A DNA stretch of 64,000 bases from Bryobacterales bacterium (GTDB lineage Bacteria; Acidobacteriota; Terriglobia; Bryobacterales; Bryobacteraceae), in the NCBI GenBank assembly GCA_003142185.1, contig PLOR01000042.1:52846-116845 (forward strand). Reading direction: 5' to 3'. The notes under the pieces were generated by a model, which was not told the DNA's origin, ran no database searches, and saw only the letters and a list, made by a program, of their open reading frames with translations. This document shows, piece by piece, positions 34,128 to 43,586 of the stretch (position 1 is its first letter; each line of letters begins with the position of its first letter). The position numbers and the translations under genes were made by a program.

Positions 34128-35654
34128 TCAGCGCTTGCCGGCGGCTTCCAATTCGGCTAGGGCTTCGCCGGTGGCTTTCTCTACGTCGGCGTGGAGGCTG
34201 TTGCCGTGGGCGTCCATGGTCACGATGGCGGGGAAGTCCTTGGCGCGAAGGTGCCACATGGCCTCGGGGATGCCGAACTCGATCAGGTTCACACCGAGCA
34301 CCTCGGGCAGCGCGCGCGCGTAGAACTGTGCGGCGCCGCCGATGGCGTTCAAATAGACCGCGCCCGATTCCTTGAGCGCGGCCAGGGTCTTGGGTCCCAT
34401 GCCGCCCTTGCCCATTACGGCCCGCACGCCATAGCGTTTGATGACATCGGCCTGGTACGGTTCCTCGCGAATGCTGGTGGTGGGGCCGGCGGCTTTCACC
34501 TGCCAGCGGCCTTCTTCCTGCAACATCACGGGGCCGCAGTGGTACAGCACGGCGCCGTGCAGATCGACCGGCGGCGGGTTCTTCATGAGGTAGGCGTGCA
34601 CGTTGTCGCGCCCGGTATACATCTCGCCGCTGATGAGCACCACGTCGCCGACTTTGAGCGAGCGCACCTGCGCCTCGGTGAGCGGCGCGGTGAGAATCAC
34701 TTCGCGCCCGGTCAGCGGGAAACCTTCGCCGCGCGCCATGCGCTCCACTGGGCTGGCGGGGTCGCGATATAACCACTCGGTGATGGCGCCGGTCGAGGCA
34801 TCCAGGCGCACGCCCAAGCGGCGGAACGCCCAGCATTCATAGGCCACCGAAACGAAAAAGCTGGCGGGCAGGCGATTGGCAGCCACGATCTTGCATCCGA
34901 TCAGAGAGGCTTTTCCGCCGAAACCCATCGCGCCGACGCCCAGACGGTTGGCCTCTTCGAGGATTTCCGCTTCCAGCTTGGCCAGCGTGGGGTCGGGATT
35001 GACGTCGTCGAGGGTGCGGAAGAGCTGGCCCTTGGCGAGATCGTAGCCGTGGGCGCGGTCGCTGCCAATGCACACGCCCAAGGCACCCGGCGCGCAGCCT
35101 TGCCCCTGCGCCTGCCACACGGCGTGCAGAATGCACTTGCGCACGCCCTCCAGGTTGCGGTCGGCGCGGCCCAGGTGGTCCAGGTTGGCGGGCACGGAAT
35201 ATTGAATGTTCTTGTTTTCGCAGCCGCCGCCCTTGAGGATCAGCTTGATTTCGACCTCGTCTTGCTCCCACTGCTCGAAGTGCATGACCGGCGTTTCGGT
35301 GCCGAGATTGTTGCCGCTGTTCTTGCCGGTGATGGAATCCACCGAATTGGGACGCAGCTTGCCCAGCCGCGTGGCTTCCGCCACCGCTTGCAGAATCGCC
35401 TGCTTGAGAACGATCTGATTGAAGCCGACCGGCGCGTGCACCAGGAAGGTTGGCATGCCGGTGTCCTGGCAGATGGGACCGGTGTCGTCGAGGGCCATGT
35501 CGATGTTGGTGAGAATGATGTTAAGGGCCTGCGAGGACTGCGTCCCCGGCGTTTCGCCCTCCGCGGCGATTCCCATTGCGGCGCGCACGTCCGGCGGGAG
35601 GTTGGTGGATGTCTGGACAATCAGTTCCAAAAGGCTGTTGGCAAGGAATTTCAT
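34128..35654 (-). CDS. fumA: Fumarate hydratase, class I (iron-sulfur)
   Basis: The 508-residue enzyme interconverts fumarate and malate in the TCA cycle using an oxygen-sensitive 4Fe-4S cluster. Signatures are PICQDTGMPTF (first cluster Cys), SITGKNSGNNLGTETPVMH, KGGGCENKNIQY (second Cys), IGSDRAHGYDLAK and the C-terminal beta domain (GDVVLISGEMYTGRDN, PTTSIREEPYQ, MGKGGMG). The length fits the single-chain form. GGAG lies nine bases before the ATG. It follows cysA by 94 bases in the same direction, but a TAAAAT hexamer just upstream suggests its own promoter. Confidence 0.93.
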   Translation of the reverse strand: MKFLANSLLELIVQTSTNLPPDVRAAMGIAAEGETPGTQSSQALNIILTNIDMALDDTGPICQDTGMPTFLVHAPVGFNQIVLKQAILQAVAEATRLGKLRPNSVDSITGKNSGNNLGTETPVMHFEQWEQDEVEIKLILKGGGCENKNIQYSVPANLDHLGRADRNLEGVRKCILHAVWQAQGQGCAPGALGVCIGSDRAHGYDLAKGQLFRTLDDVNPDPTLAKLEAEILEEANRLGVGAMGFGGKASLIGCKIVAANRLPASFFVSVAYECWAFRRLGVRLDASTGAITEWLYRDPASPVERMARGEGFPLTGREVILTAPLTEAQVRSLKVGDVVLISGEMYTGRDNVHAYLMKNPPPVDLHGAVLYHCGPVMLQEEGRWQVKAAGPTTSIREEPYQADVIKRYGVRAVMGKGGMGPKTLAALKESGAVYLNAIGGAAQFYARALPEVLGVNLIEFGIPEAMWHLRAKDFPAIVTMDAHGNSLHADVEKATGEALAELEAAGKR

Positions 35655-35748
35655 AGGTGTAACTCCATTTTAGGCTAATGGGAGAGGGCGGCGAAGGAGG
35701 AGCAGGAACAGTGAACGAGGCGGTTGGCAGGTCGGGGACCGGCCTCAC

Positions 35749-36753
35749 TTATTTGGCGAAGACGCGGATGTTTCTAGGGGTGACACCGACGGTGTCGCCG
35801 ATGCTGAGGCGCAGTTGGCGGTAACGGTCGCGGGTGATTTCGGCTTCCAGGGCGTGGCCGGTGTCTTCGCGCAGCAGCTCGAGACGGACGGCAGGGCCGG
35901 CGGCGGCGATGTGGCGCACCTTGGCCAGGACGGCGCCGTGAGCGGTCTCGGCCTGCGGCGTAATTTCCAGCTCATACGGGCGCACATAGGAGACGGAGGT
36001 TTCCGCGCTCTCGGCTCTTCCATGAAAGAGATTGACGTCGCCGAGGAACTGGTATACGAATGCGCTGGCGGGGTTGTCATAGACCTCGGCCGGAGTGCCC
36101 ATCTGGACGATTTTGCCGTGATCCATGATGGCGACGCGGTCGGCCACTTCGAGCGCCTCCTCCTGGTCGTGAGTGACGAAGACGCTGGCGATGTGCAGAT
36201 CGTCATGCAGGCGGCGCAGCCAGCGGCGGAGTTCCTTGCGCACCTTGGCATCGAGGGCGCCGAAAGGTTCGTCGAGCAGGAGGACGCGCGGCTCGACGGC
36301 GAGGGCGCGGGCGAGCGCGACGCGCTGGCGCTGGCCGCCGGACAACTGGTTCGGATAGCGGTCGCCGAGCCAATCGAGCTGAATCAGATCGAGCAGCTTG
36401 CGCACCCGCTCGCGGATGTCTTGCTCCGATGGGCGGGTCGCGCGCGGGCGCAGGCGCAGCCCGAAGGCCACGTTTTCGGCGACGGTCAGATGGCGAAAGA
36501 GGGCATAATGTTGGAAGACGAATCCCACCTGGCGCTCGCGGGCGGTGGAGTTGGTAGCGTCTTCGTCGTTGAGGCTGATGGAACCGCTGTCGGGAATTTC
36601 GAGGCCGGCGATGATGCGCAGCAGGGTGGTCTTTCCCGAACCCGATGGCCCGAGCAGCGCCACCAGCTCGCCCTTTTCGATGCGCAGGCTGACATCCTGC
36701 AACGCTTCGAACGCGCCGTAGGACTTGCGAATGCGGCTGATTTCGATGCTCAT
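35749..36753 (-). CDS. cysA: Sulfate/thiosulfate ABC transporter ATP-binding protein
   Basis: The 334-residue ATPase powers sulfate import with CysT and CysW. It has Walker [14 protein letters not shown] (about residue 35), the signature [15 protein letters not shown], Walker [13 protein letters not shown], the H-loop FVTHDQEEA, and a C-terminal TOBE-type regulatory region ([24 protein letters not shown]). ATG 36753 follows an AAGGAAGG-type ribosome site. It is the last transporter gene of the operon and is separated from cysW by 103 bases that contain a family B fragment. Confidence 0.94.
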   Translation of the reverse strand: MSIEISRIRKSYGAFEALQDVSLRIEKGELVALLGPSGSGKTTLLRIIAGLEIPDSGSISLNDEDATNSTARERQVGFVFQHYALFRHLTVAENVAFGLRLRPRATRPSEQDIRERVRKLLDLIQLDWLGDRYPNQLSGGQRQRVALARALAVEPRVLLLDEPFGALDAKVRKELRRWLRRLHDDLHIASVFVTHDQEEALEVADRVAIMDHGKIVQMGTPAEVYDNPASAFVYQFLGDVNLFHGRAESAETSVSYVRPYELEITPQAETAHGAVLAKVRHIAAAGPAVRLELLREDTGHALEAEITRDRYRQLRLSIGDTVGVTPRNIRVFAK

Positions 36754-36813
36754 CTTGCCCCTTCCTTGACGACGCGAACGGGCCGGGCATGCCCAACCCC
36801 TACGAGTGCAAAG

Positions 36814-36839
36814 CACCGGCGGCAAAGGCCGGCGTTACC
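36814..36839. repeat. Family B hairpin fragment
   Basis: CACCGGCGGCAAAGGCCGGCGTTACC is a shortened family B arm lying between cysW and cysA (first 20 bases CACCGGCGGCAAAGGCCGGC). It can fold as a small GCCGG hairpin in the operon mRNA. Confidence 0.65.
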
Positions 36840-36856
36840 GAAGAGAAACGCTGTCG

Positions 36857-37732
36857 TCATTTCGATGCGCCTTCCTTGGTCTTCCATTCGAGAAATTTCT
36901 TGAGCGTCAGGGTGATGACCGCGATCACGCTGAGCAGAGACGCGACGGCGAAGGCGCCGGAATAATTGTACTCGTTATAGAGGATCTCGACGTGCAGCGG
37001 CAGCGTATTGGTCTGGCCGCGTATGTGGCCGGACACGACCGATACCGCGCCGAACTCGCCCAGCGCGCGAGCCGTACATAGCACCACGCCGTACAGCAGG
37101 CCCCACTTGATATTGGGAAGCGTGATCTTGAAAAACATCTGCCAGCCGGTGGCGCCCAAGGTGAGCGCGGCTTCTTCCTCGTCGCTGCCCTGCGACTGCA
37201 TGAGCGGGATCAGCTCGCGGGCGACGAAGGGAAAGGTGACGAAGGTGGTGGCGAGGATGATGCCCGGCACGGCGAAGACGATGCGGATATCGTGATCGAT
37301 CAACCACGAGCCGAACCATCCCTGGGCGCCGAAAATGAGCACGAAGATCAAGCCGGAGACGACCGGCGAAACGGCGAACGGAATGTCGATCAAGGTGACC
37401 AGAAGGCTTTTGCCTTTGAACTGGAACTTGGCGATGGTCCAGGCCGCGGCTACGCCGAAGACCAGGTTGAGCGGAACCGAGACGCCGGCAGCCAGCAGCG
37501 ATAGGCGGATGGCGGAGAGGGTATCCGGCTCGCGAATGGCCGCCAGGTAAACCGGCAGGCCTTTGGCGAACGCTTGCACGAAGACGGCCACCAGCGGCAG
37601 CACGATGAACACGCCCAACGCCAGCAGCGCCAACAGGGTGAGCCCCCAGCGCACCAGCGGTGGATCGCGCCGGATGCTCCGCGGGATGGCGGAGGTTCGT
37701 TTGCGCGGGAGTTCTAACGCCACGGTCGCCAT
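36857..37732 (-). CDS. cysW: Sulfate ABC transporter permease CysW
   Basis: The 291-residue inner-membrane permease has six hydrophobic helices and the BPD-type EAA loop (EEEAALTLGATGWQMFFKITLP). It pairs with CysT to form the sulfate channel. Signature stretches are RWGLTLLALLALGVFIVLP and ARALGEFGAVSVVSGHIRGQ. It begins four bases after the cysT stop, so the two are translated together. Confidence 0.93.
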   Translation of the reverse strand: MATVALELPRKRTSAIPRSIRRDPPLVRWGLTLLALLALGVFIVLPLVAVFVQAFAKGLPVYLAAIREPDTLSAIRLSLLAAGVSVPLNLVFGVAAAWTIAKFQFKGKSLLVTLIDIPFAVSPVVSGLIFVLIFGAQGWFGSWLIDHDIRIVFAVPGIILATTFVTFPFVARELIPLMQSQGSDEEEAALTLGATGWQMFFKITLPNIKWGLLYGVVLCTARALGEFGAVSVVSGHIRGQTNTLPLHVEILYNEYNYSGAFAVASLLSVIAVITLTLKKFLEWKTKEGASK

Positions 37733-37736
37733 CGCA

Positions 37737-38573
37737 TCAACCCATCGTCATGAATTTACGAGTGCGCCTTTCGAGCGCGTTGATCGCCAGCAGCAGCAGA
37801 AAGGAAGCCGTAAGCATCACCGCCGCAATCGCGGTAGCCCCGGCGTAATCGTATTGTTCGAGCTTGGTGACGATCAGCAGCGGAGTGATTTCAGTTTTCA
37901 TCGGCATGTTGCCGGCGATGAAGATGACCGAGCCGTACTCGCCGAGAGCGCGGGCGAAGGCCAGCGCGAAACCGGTGAGCAGGGCGGGCCGCACGATGGG
38001 GAAGATCACCAGGCGGAATACCTGCCAGCGGTTGGCGCCCAGGCTGGCAGCGGCCTCTTCGAGTTCCGCATCGGCGTCCGCCAACACCGGCTGCACGGCG
38101 CGCACCACGAACGGCAGCCCGATGAAGGTGAGCGCAACCACCACGCCCAACGGAGTGAATGCGACTTTGATGCCGAGCGGCGCCAGGTAACGGCCCAGCC
38201 AGCCGTTTTCGGTGTAGAGGCTGGTGAGCGCGATGCCGGCCACCGCGGTGGGCAGCGCGAAGGGAAGGTCCACCAGAGCATCGGCCAGGGCTTTGCCGGG
38301 AAACTGATAGCGCACCAGCACCCAGGCCACGAGGAACCCGACCACCACGCTGATCATGCCGGCGACGAGGGACGCGCCGAAGCTCAACCGGTAGGAGGCC
38401 ACCACTTCGGGCGAGGTGACCACTCGCCAAAGATGAGACCAGGTCGATGTGACCGACTTGAGGAACACCGCGCTGAGGGGAATCAGCACAATCAGGCTCA
38501 AGTAGAGGATCGTGTAGCTGAACGCGGGCCAGAAGCCCGGCAGGATGCTCGGCTTTTTAAACGGCAGCGACAT
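37737..38573 (-). CDS. cysT: Sulfate ABC transporter permease CysT
   Basis: The 278-residue permease has six membrane helices and the EAA loop (ELEEAAASLGANRWQVFRLV). It is the partner of CysW; LPTAVAGIALTSLYTENGW and ARALGEYGSVIFIAGNMP are typical. ATG 38573 is chosen because the upstream part of the frame lies close to the family D repeat. It is separated from the sulfate-binding-protein gene by 178 bases holding family D and E hairpins, which could lower downstream expression relative to the binding protein. Confidence 0.92.
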   Translation of the reverse strand: MSLPFKKPSILPGFWPAFSYTILYLSLIVLIPLSAVFLKSVTSTWSHLWRVVTSPEVVASYRLSFGASLVAGMISVVVGFLVAWVLVRYQFPGKALADALVDLPFALPTAVAGIALTSLYTENGWLGRYLAPLGIKVAFTPLGVVVALTFIGLPFVVRAVQPVLADADAELEEAAASLGANRWQVFRLVIFPIVRPALLTGFALAFARALGEYGSVIFIAGNMPMKTEITPLLIVTKLEQYDYAGATAIAAVMLTASFLLLLAINALERRTRKFMTMG

Positions 38574-38610
38574 CAAGATGAGCCCGCCCCCTTCGGGAAG
38601 ATCGTTTCGA

Positions 38611-38684
38611 GCCACAGATAAACACGGATGAACACGGATAAGACTTTCGGCTTTTATCCGTGTTCATCTGTGTTTATCTGTGGC
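38611..38684. repeat. Family D hairpin, copy 3
   Basis: Arms 38611-38642 and 38652-38684 are inverted, each with three 10-base units (ATCCGTGTTC, ATCTGTGTTT). It lies inside the sulfate operon between sbp and cysT. Confidence 0.9.
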
Positions 38685-38710
38685 CTTCATTCTTTTCGTG
38701 GCTCCGAACT

Positions 38711-38747
38711 CGCCCGCAAGCGGGCGTTGGCAGGTCGGGGACCTGCC
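38711..38747. repeat. Two family E hairpins
   Basis: CGCCCGC-AA-GCGGGCG (38711-38726) and GGCAGGTC-GGG-GACCTGCC (38729-38747) are perfect hairpins immediately after the sulfate-binding-protein stop codon. They may protect the 3' end of the upstream message or terminate part of it. Confidence 0.85.
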
Positions 38748-38751
38748 CCAC

Positions 38752-39753
38752 CTACCGCAAATATATCTGGTCGAACACGCCTCCATCGTCGAAGTGGCGC
38801 TTTTGCGCTTTCTGCCAGCCGCCGAAGACCTCATCGATGGTGAAAAGTTGCACCTTGGCAAAGCGGCTGGCATATTTGGCGGCAACCTCGGGCGAGCGCG
38901 GCCGGTAGTAGTGGCGCGCGCCGATTTCCTGGCCCTCGGCGGTGTACAGAAATTCGAGATATGCCTTGGCCACCTGCGTGGTGCCATGTTTGGCGGCGAC
39001 CCGGTCGACCACCGAAACCGGCGGCTCGGCCAGAATGCTGAGCGATGGCGTGACCACTTCCACTTTGTCCTTGCCGAGCTCGTCCAAGGCTAGAAACGCC
39101 TCGTTCTCCCAATCCAGCAGCACGTCGCCGATGCCGCGCTGCGCGAAGGTGGTGGTGGAACCGCGCGCGCCGGAATCGAGCACCGGAACGTTCTTATAAA
39201 GGCGGGTGACGAACTCCTGCGCCTTTTTGTCGTCGCCGTTGTTCTTCTTGAGCGCATAGCCCCAAGCCGCCAGGTAGGCCCAACGCGCGCCGCCGGAGCT
39301 CTTCGGGTTGGGCGCGATCACCGACACGCCCGGCCGCACCAGGTCGTCCCAATCCTTGATGTGCTTGGGATTGCCGTGGCGAACCAGAAAAACGATGGTA
39401 GACGTGTACGGGGTGCTGTTGTTGGGCAGGCGCGTCTGCCAGTTGGCGGGCAACAGGTGCGCGTGTTCGGCAATCGAATCGATATCGTAGGCCAGCCCGA
39501 GGGTGACGACGTCGGCTTGCAAGCCGTCGATGACCGACCGCGCCTGCTTGCTGGAGCCGCCGTGGGACTGGCTGATCTCGACATCCACGCCGGTCTTGGC
39601 CTTCCATTGTTTGGCGAATGCGGCGTTGATGTCCTGGTAAAGCTCACGCGTCGGATCGTAGGAAACGTTGAGCAGCTTCACCGGGCCGGCCCCGAACAGC
39701 ACGGAGCCGGCGAGGAGTGCCAGCGCGCGTTTGAAAAAAGTGGTCGGCTTCAT
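38752..39753 (-). CDS. sbp: Periplasmic sulfate-binding protein
   Basis: The 333-residue protein has a signal peptide ([15 protein letters not shown]) and the sulfate-binding family pattern: [65 protein letters not shown] and [10 protein letters not shown]. It captures sulfate or thiosulfate in the periplasm and hands it to CysTW. It begins 24 bases after the porin stop codon. Confidence 0.94.
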   Translation of the reverse strand: MKPTTFFKRALALLAGSVLFGAGPVKLLNVSYDPTRELYQDINAAFAKQWKAKTGVDVEISQSHGGSSKQARSVIDGLQADVVTLGLAYDIDSIAEHAHLLPANWQTRLPNNSTPYTSTIVFLVRHGNPKHIKDWDDLVRPGVSVIAPNPKSSGGARWAYLAAWGYALKKNNGDDKKAQEFVTRLYKNVPVLDSGARGSTTTFAQRGIGDVLLDWENEAFLALDELGKDKVEVVTPSLSILAEPPVSVVDRVAAKHGTTQVAKAYLEFLYTAEGQEIGARHYYRPRSPEVAAKYASRFAKVQLFTIDEVFGGWQKAQKRHFDDGGVFDQIYLR

Positions 39754-39777
39754 TGGCGGATTACCCGTTTCGATTCG

Positions 39778-41217
39778 TCAGATGAAATTGATCTGGAACC
39801 GCAGGAGAATGATCCTTTCCGGCAGCTTGTTCGAGTTCAGCGCGCCGCCGCCGAAGTCGGTCTTTCCATAGTCGGCGGCGACTTTGAACAGGCGGTTCAA
39901 ATAGCAGTTCACGCCACCCACCCACTCATGCAAGTGGCGCGGCGAAGTGGCCGCACTCGCCAGGCCGTAATTGTAAATGCCCTTCTCGGCCTCCCAGTCG
40001 CCCACACGGGCGGCCAGTTCCCAAGCTCCCCAGCCGCCGTGCAACGGATCGAAGGATTTCCTGGGGGTGGGACTGGCGTAACTCTTTTTCTCTCCGGTGA
40101 GGATGTACGACACCTCGATCTGGTAGGCGCGGAAAGCGATTTCGCGGCGTACACCGCTCTTCTGAAAGCCCTCCTCGTTGAGCGCGTATTCGGCCAGCAG
40201 GCCGAACGGCCCGAGGTAGTAATAAGCTTGCGGATCGAGCCGCGTTCGGTGGCCGGCCGCGGTGACGCCGGAAGCGAAGGTGAAAAAGGTCTGTTGCCCG
40301 AATGTCTTGAAGGCCGGCAGGGCTTCGCCATCGGTATTGCCGCCCGAGGCGCCGAAGCCCACGCCCAGGCCGCTGAGCGCGTTTTCGTCAGGCAGGAAGG
40401 GAGTCAGAAAAATGCGCGCGGAATAATCGCGGTGGTCGCTGACGGCCGCATCGGTGCCGATGGAGGCATCCGGCACGCCATTGAAGACGCCCACGGCATA
40501 GTTGGCCCGCTTCTTGAAAAGGTCGGCCGAGAGCTGATAACCGATGTCGCGCTGCGGACCGAGGTCCGATGGCAGGCCGCGCTCGTTGAATGTGGTGTCA
40601 TCGTCGGATTGCAGCCGCTCCAGGCCGACGGGCGGTTTGAATTTGCCGACGCGTAGGTTGGCCCACGGAAGATAGTTGAGCTGGGCGTAGGCGTCGTAGA
40701 TGGCGGTTGTGCCCTGGCCGAAATCGGGGCGAAACATGAAGTCGATGTAGTGGTAGATGGTGCCGGAGAAGGTGGGCCGTACGCGGCGTGCAACCAGCGT
40801 ATCGATGGCCGACCCGGCGCCGGTGCCGAGATAAGTGCGATTGTCCAATTGCAGGTCGGCGCCGATCTTCAGCAGATAATTGCCGCCGGGAGACCGGATG
40901 GTGAAGCCGCTGGTATCGGCGGTGACGGTGGCCTGCGTCTTGGCTTTCTCGGCGGCGGCCTCTTCGGCCAGTTCCTGCTTTCGCTGGGCGACTTTCACCG
41001 CCTGATCGAGCTCGTCGACCTTCTGCTGGAGTTGTTCCAACTTCTGGTCGGTGGTTTGCGCGGCAGGCTGCTGGTCTGGGGTCTGCGCCCTTGCCGGAGC
41101 GGACAAGATTGCCAAGGCCAGGGCGGACGACATTGCGCCGCGCGCGATAGCGGAAGAGAAGAACGCTCGCGCCGCGCGGCCTTTCGCGCGAGCTTCCAAG
41201 AACCGGCGATGAAACAT
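39778..41217 (-). CDS. OprO/OprP-like outer-membrane porin
   Basis: The 479-residue protein starts at an ATG with GAGGAG about ten bases upstream and has a long signal peptide ending APARAQ. Residues about 55-95 form a coiled coil (QKLEQLQQKVDELDQAVKVAQRK). Residues about 100-479 form a beta-barrel of the phosphate-selective porin O/P type (SPGGNYLLKIGADLQLD, RRVRPTFSGTIYHYIDF) with a terminal aromatic-hydrophobic strand (LLRFQINFI). As first gene of a sulfate-uptake operon it probably lets sulfate or another oxyanion cross the outer membrane; the anion preference is inference from context. Confidence 0.87.
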   Translation of the reverse strand: MFHRRFLEARAKGRAARAFFSSAIARGAMSSALALAILSAPARAQTPDQQPAAQTTDQKLEQLQQKVDELDQAVKVAQRKQELAEEAAAEKAKTQATVTADTSGFTIRSPGGNYLLKIGADLQLDNRTYLGTGAGSAIDTLVARRVRPTFSGTIYHYIDFMFRPDFGQGTTAIYDAYAQLNYLPWANLRVGKFKPPVGLERLQSDDDTTFNERGLPSDLGPQRDIGYQLSADLFKKRANYAVGVFNGVPDASIGTDAAVSDHRDYSARIFLTPFLPDENALSGLGVGFGASGGNTDGEALPAFKTFGQQTFFTFASGVTAAGHRTRLDPQAYYYLGPFGLLAEYALNEEGFQKSGVRREIAFRAYQIEVSYILTGEKKSYASPTPRKSFDPLHGGWGAWELAARVGDWEAEKGIYNYGLASAATSPRHLHEWVGGVNCYLNRLFKVAADYGKTDFGGGALNSNKLPERIILLRFQINFI

Positions 41218-41309
41218 GTCGATCAATCGCTCCTCAAAAAACGAACTGGATGGGCGCCATCGGAAGAGGGCTCCAGCAGACGCCACAAGACTATACTGCT
41301 TTAATAGAC

Positions 41310-41339
41310 ATTATGCTAGGTAGATCTGCCAGTTGTCAA
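41310..41339 (-). promoter_or_regulatory. Predicted promoter of the porin-sulfate operon
   Basis: On the minus strand TTGACA (41334-41339) and CATAAT (41310-41315) are separated by 18 bases. This is the clearest -35/-10 pair in the window. It would start transcription near 41303, about 85 bases before the porin ATG. Confidence 0.65.
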
Positions 41340-41342
41340 TAA

Positions 41343-41362
41343 AATCATTGTAATGATTACAA
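41343..41362. promoter_or_regulatory. Operator-like palindromes beside the sulfate operon promoter
   Basis: TTGTAATGATTACAA (41348-41362) is a 7-bp inverted repeat around one base, and AATCATTGTAATGATT (41343-41358) is an overlapping 7-bp inverted repeat. They lie three bases upstream of the -35 box, centred about 50 bases from the predicted start. That is where an activator such as a LysR-type regulator would bind, and the 15-mer fits a T-N11-A box. The regulator itself is not in the window. Confidence 0.55.
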
Positions 41363-41455
41363 TAGCATATTGGTGTATGCCTATCGTGAAACAGGCAAAT
41401 GTAGACATTGCAACAGCTTCCGCTGGCTCGCCGGCGGTCCGGGGCGGATCGAACG

Positions 41456-41473
41456 GACAAGCTAAAGCGTGTC
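41456..41473. repeat. Family E hairpin before the serine hydrolase gene
   Basis: GACAAGCT-AA-AGCGTGTC is an inverted repeat with one mismatch, ten bases before the TATGAT hexamer of the next gene. Confidence 0.6.
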
Positions 41474-41494
41474 CCACCCGGCTATGATGGACGC

Positions 41495-42877
41495 ATGAAA
41501 AGCATTCGATGGCTTGCGCTGGCGGCTCTCTCGACGTGCACACTGTTTGCGCAGTTGCCGGCGGATCTGGAGAAGAAGCTCGACGAAAAGATCTCGTCGA
41601 CGCTCAAGCTGGCCGGCGCGCCGAGCGTTTCGGTGGCCGTGGTGGAGGGCGGAAAGCTGGTTTACGCCAAGGCGTTCGGCACGGCGGATCTGGCGGCGGG
41701 GCGTCCGGCGAGCGTCGAGACGCGCTACGCGATGGGGTCGATCTCGAAGCAGTTCACCGCCGCCGCGCTGCTGATGCTGGAGGAGCAGGGCAAGCTCTCG
41801 CTGGACGACCACGTCTCGCAATATTTTCCGGGCCTGACGCGGGCGGGCGAAGTCACCATCCGCGAACTGCTGTCGCACACTTCCGGCTACGAAGATTACG
41901 CTCCGCAGGATTACATCATTCCGGAATGGACGCGGCCCACCACGCCCGAAGCGGTGGTGGAGCACTGGGCGAAGAAGCCGCTCGATTTCGACCCCGGCAC
42001 GAAATGGCAGTACAGCAACACGAATTTCGTGCTGGCCGCGCAGATTTTCGAGAAGGTTTCCGGCCGTTCGCTAGTGGAATTCCTGCGCGAGAAAATCTTC
42101 GTGCCGCTCGACATGCGATCGGCCTCCGATTGGCCGCCGGGCCGGCCGGCCGATGCGACCGCCTACACGCGCTATGCGGTGGGCCCGCCGCGGCCGACCC
42201 AGCGCGAAGCCGCCGGCTGGTATTACGGCGCGGGCGAACTGGCGATGACGCCAACGGACCTGGCGAAATGGGACATTGCGTTCCTCGGCCGGAAGATTCT
42301 CTCGGCGCGCTCGTGGGACGAGTTGACGCGCGAGGTGCATCTAACCAACGGCGACTCGACGCATTATGCGCTGGGCCTGGGAGTGGGCGAGATCAATGAC
42401 ATGCCGGTGTTCGAGCACGGCGGAGAAGTCTCCGGGTTCATCTCTTCGAATACCGTTTTCCCGACGCGCCAGGGTGCCGTCGTGGTGCTCTCCAACCAGG
42501 ACGTCATCAATATGGTAGGACCGCTCGCGCGGCAGATTGCCACGTTGGTTTTCGCGCCCGAGCACCAGGAGTTTTCGGCCACAGACACAGCCCAGGTGCG
42601 GGCCATTCTGGCGGCATTGCAAAAAGGCAGGATCGACCGCGCGCTGTTCACCGAAAACGCCAACGGTTATTTCAGCGAAGCCGCGCTGCGCGATTGCAAG
42701 ACGTCACTCGGGGCTTTGGGGAAGCTGCAATCGGTGACGGCGGTTTCCGAGGGCTTGCGCGGCGGCATGGTTCACCGCGGCTATCGCGCCCAGTTCGCGA
42801 GGAAGACGGTGTCGCTGAATATCTACCTGCTCGCCGACGGCAAGTACGAGCAGTTTCTGGTGGAAGATCAGTTATAG
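41495..42877 (+). CDS. Exported beta-lactamase-family serine hydrolase
   Basis: The 460-residue protein has a signal peptide (WLALAALSTCTLFAQ). The class C beta-lactamase/DD-peptidase-like fold shows the nucleophile SISKQF (SxxK, about residue 90), YSN near residue 170 and HGGEV near residue 310 in place of KTG. A C-terminal region of about 110 residues (RAILAALQKGRIDRALFTENAN) follows. Such proteins include esterases, peptidases and penicillin-binding-like enzymes; activity cannot be fixed. The ATG is preceded six bases upstream by TATGAT and has no Shine-Dalgarno sequence. It is divergent from the sulfate operon. Confidence 0.87.
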   Translation: MKSIRWLALAALSTCTLFAQLPADLEKKLDEKISSTLKLAGAPSVSVAVVEGGKLVYAKAFGTADLAAGRPASVETRYAMGSISKQFTAAALLMLEEQGKLSLDDHVSQYFPGLTRAGEVTIRELLSHTSGYEDYAPQDYIIPEWTRPTTPEAVVEHWAKKPLDFDPGTKWQYSNTNFVLAAQIFEKVSGRSLVEFLREKIFVPLDMRSASDWPPGRPADATAYTRYAVGPPRPTQREAAGWYYGAGELAMTPTDLAKWDIAFLGRKILSARSWDELTREVHLTNGDSTHYALGLGVGEINDMPVFEHGGEVSGFISSNTVFPTRQGAVVVLSNQDVINMVGPLARQIATLVFAPEHQEFSATDTAQVRAILAALQKGRIDRALFTENANGYFSEAALRDCKTSLGALGKLQSVTAVSEGLRGGMVHRGYRAQFARKTVSLNIYLLADGKYEQFLVEDQL

Positions 42878-42889
42878 CCGGCATCTTGG

Positions 42890-42979
42890 GCCACGGATGA
42901 ACACCGATAAACACCGATAAAACAAAAATAAAAGCAAACGGAAAACCCTTATCAGTGTTTATCCGTGTTCATCTGTGCC
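42890..42979. repeat. Family D hairpin, copy 4
   Basis: Arms 42890-42920 and 42948-42979 are inverted and consist of units such as ATCCGTGTTC and ATCAGTGTTT around an A-rich loop. It lies between the convergent ends of the serine hydrolase and DUF1697 genes, where it could serve as a two-way terminator. Confidence 0.88.
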
Positions 42980-43008
42980 CATTGTTCTGGGGCGGGCATG
43001 CCCGGCGC

Positions 43009-43554
43009 CTACAGGCTCTCCGCCATTTCCAGCAACTTGACGACGGTGTTCCAGTTTCGGCCGGTTCCGGGGATGGCCAGCGTACGTTCCACCAGCGGCC
43101 AGGACAGCTTCGGGCGGCCCATGCCATTGGGGAAATAGGTGTACAGCTCGCGGCCATCGATGTGCAGCTCTTCGGGATCGGCTTTAATGGCGAGGAGCTT
43201 GGTGCGCGCTTCGGCGCCGGGTTCGCTGGCGAGGAAAGTAACCAGGAGCTTGCCGGGCTCGATGCCGGGGCGCGATGCGAAGGGGTTTCTTGCAATCACG
43301 TCTCGCAGTTCGGCCGCCGTGCGCAGGATGACAGCGGGGCGGAAGCCGAACTTGCGTTCGATGGCCTGCTCGATGCGGCGGCCCAGCGGGACGAGATCCC
43401 GATCATCACTGCGGAAAACCACGTTGCCGCTTTGCACATAGGTTTGCGGGTCGCGCAATTTGAGAGACGCGCAGAGCTCGCGCAAAGCGTCCATCTTGAT
43501 CTTGTTGTGGCCGCCAACGTTGACGCCACGGAGCATGGAGATGACGACAGGCAT
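43009..43554 (-). CDS. DUF1697 family protein
   Basis: The 181-residue protein has the DUF1697 opening VVISMLRGVNVGGHNKIKM, then QTYVQSGNVVFRS and a closing NWNTVVKLLEMAE. The family is common in bacteria, cytoplasmic and of unknown function. ATG 43554 gives the usual N-terminus; an ATG nine bases further upstream is also possible. It is divergent from the glycoside hydrolase with 32 bases between starts. Confidence 0.88.
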   Translation of the reverse strand: MPVVISMLRGVNVGGHNKIKMDALRELCASLKLRDPQTYVQSGNVVFRSDDRDLVPLGRRIEQAIERKFGFRPAVILRTAAELRDVIARNPFASRPGIEPGKLLVTFLASEPGAEARTKLLAIKADPEELHIDGRELYTYFPNGMGRPKLSWPLVERTLAIPGTGRNWNTVVKLLEMAESL

Positions 43555-43586
43555 GGCAAGCATCAGGATATAATCTTCGGGTCAGG

